This document shows, piece by piece, positions 63,914 through 64,000 of a stretch of 64,000 nucleotides of DNA. The position numbers were made by a program, and so were the translations under genes. Under the pieces are notes generated by a model. That model saw only the letters and a program-made list of their open reading frames with translations, did no database searches and was not told the origin of the DNA. Source of the stretch: Opisthocomus hoazin (taxonomy: Eukaryota > Chordata > Aves > Opisthocomiformes > Opisthocomidae); contig NC_134440.1 in assembly GCF_030867145.1 (NCBI RefSeq), positions 9,610,001 through 9,674,000 of the forward strand, written 5' to 3'. Every line of letters starts with the position of its first letter. Position 1 is the stretch's first letter.

Positions 63914-64000
63914 GTGAGTATCGGACCCGACTTGGGTTTGTGGTGGCAGCTTTTTGGTCCGAAGCATTGCCCAGGGCATGTCCTCCACTCGGGTTTCTTG

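Overview
The window reads as nuclear DNA of a bird (a crocodilian or turtle is less likely). It carries six vertebrate genes with GT-AG introns, several 5'-truncated CR1 LINE copies and no SINE of mammalian type. Positions 1 to about 35,000 are very GC-rich and gene-dense, as on an avian microchromosome. From about 35,000 onward the sequence is one long, more AT-balanced intron. The gene order matches human 19p13.3 (PIP5K1C-TJP3-APBA3-MRPL54-RAX2), reversed as a block with all relative orientations kept. One extra gene, absent from mammals, sits between MRPL54 and RAX2.

Layout. (1) 1775-2218 (+) is the last coding exon of a RAX2-type retinal homeobox gene; its earlier exons lie before the window. 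(2) 3590-4460 is an AT-richer intergenic block full of homeodomain core sites. (3) 11388-5314 (-) is a complete 16-coding-exon paracaspase related to MALT1 (death domain, two Ig domains, caspase-like protease, third Ig-like domain; about 740 aa) with catalytic His, Cys and the acidic P1-Arg pocket intact. (4) 15433-14051 (-) is MRPL54. (5) 15594-21928 (+) is APBA3, sharing a 160-bp CpG promoter with MRPL54. (6) 30474-23170 (-) is TJP3 (ZO-3), complete at about 921 aa and tail-to-tail with APBA3. (7) 33835-63913 (+) holds the first six coding exons of PIP5K1C, with a 23.8-kb first intron; the gene runs off the right edge.

Repeats: six CR1 fragments and several tandem arrays. The arrays include pentanucleotide, 41-bp, 67-bp and 30-bp units, mostly in or near the paracaspase and MRPL54, and a 13-unit hexanucleotide array in the PIP5K1C promoter.

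Functionally the genes are neighbours, not one pathway: retina transcription (RAX2), NF-kB-type immune signalling and proteolysis (paracaspase), mitochondrial translation (MRPL54), X11/Mint-type trafficking (APBA3), tight-junction scaffolding (TJP3) and PI(4,5)P2 synthesis (PIP5K1C). The most notable content is the paracaspase beside RAX2. In mammals the paralogues MALT1 and RAX also lie close together, on 18q21, so this looks like the ohnologous pair whose protease half mammals lost. All identifications are from reading translations and remembered family features; no database search was run.
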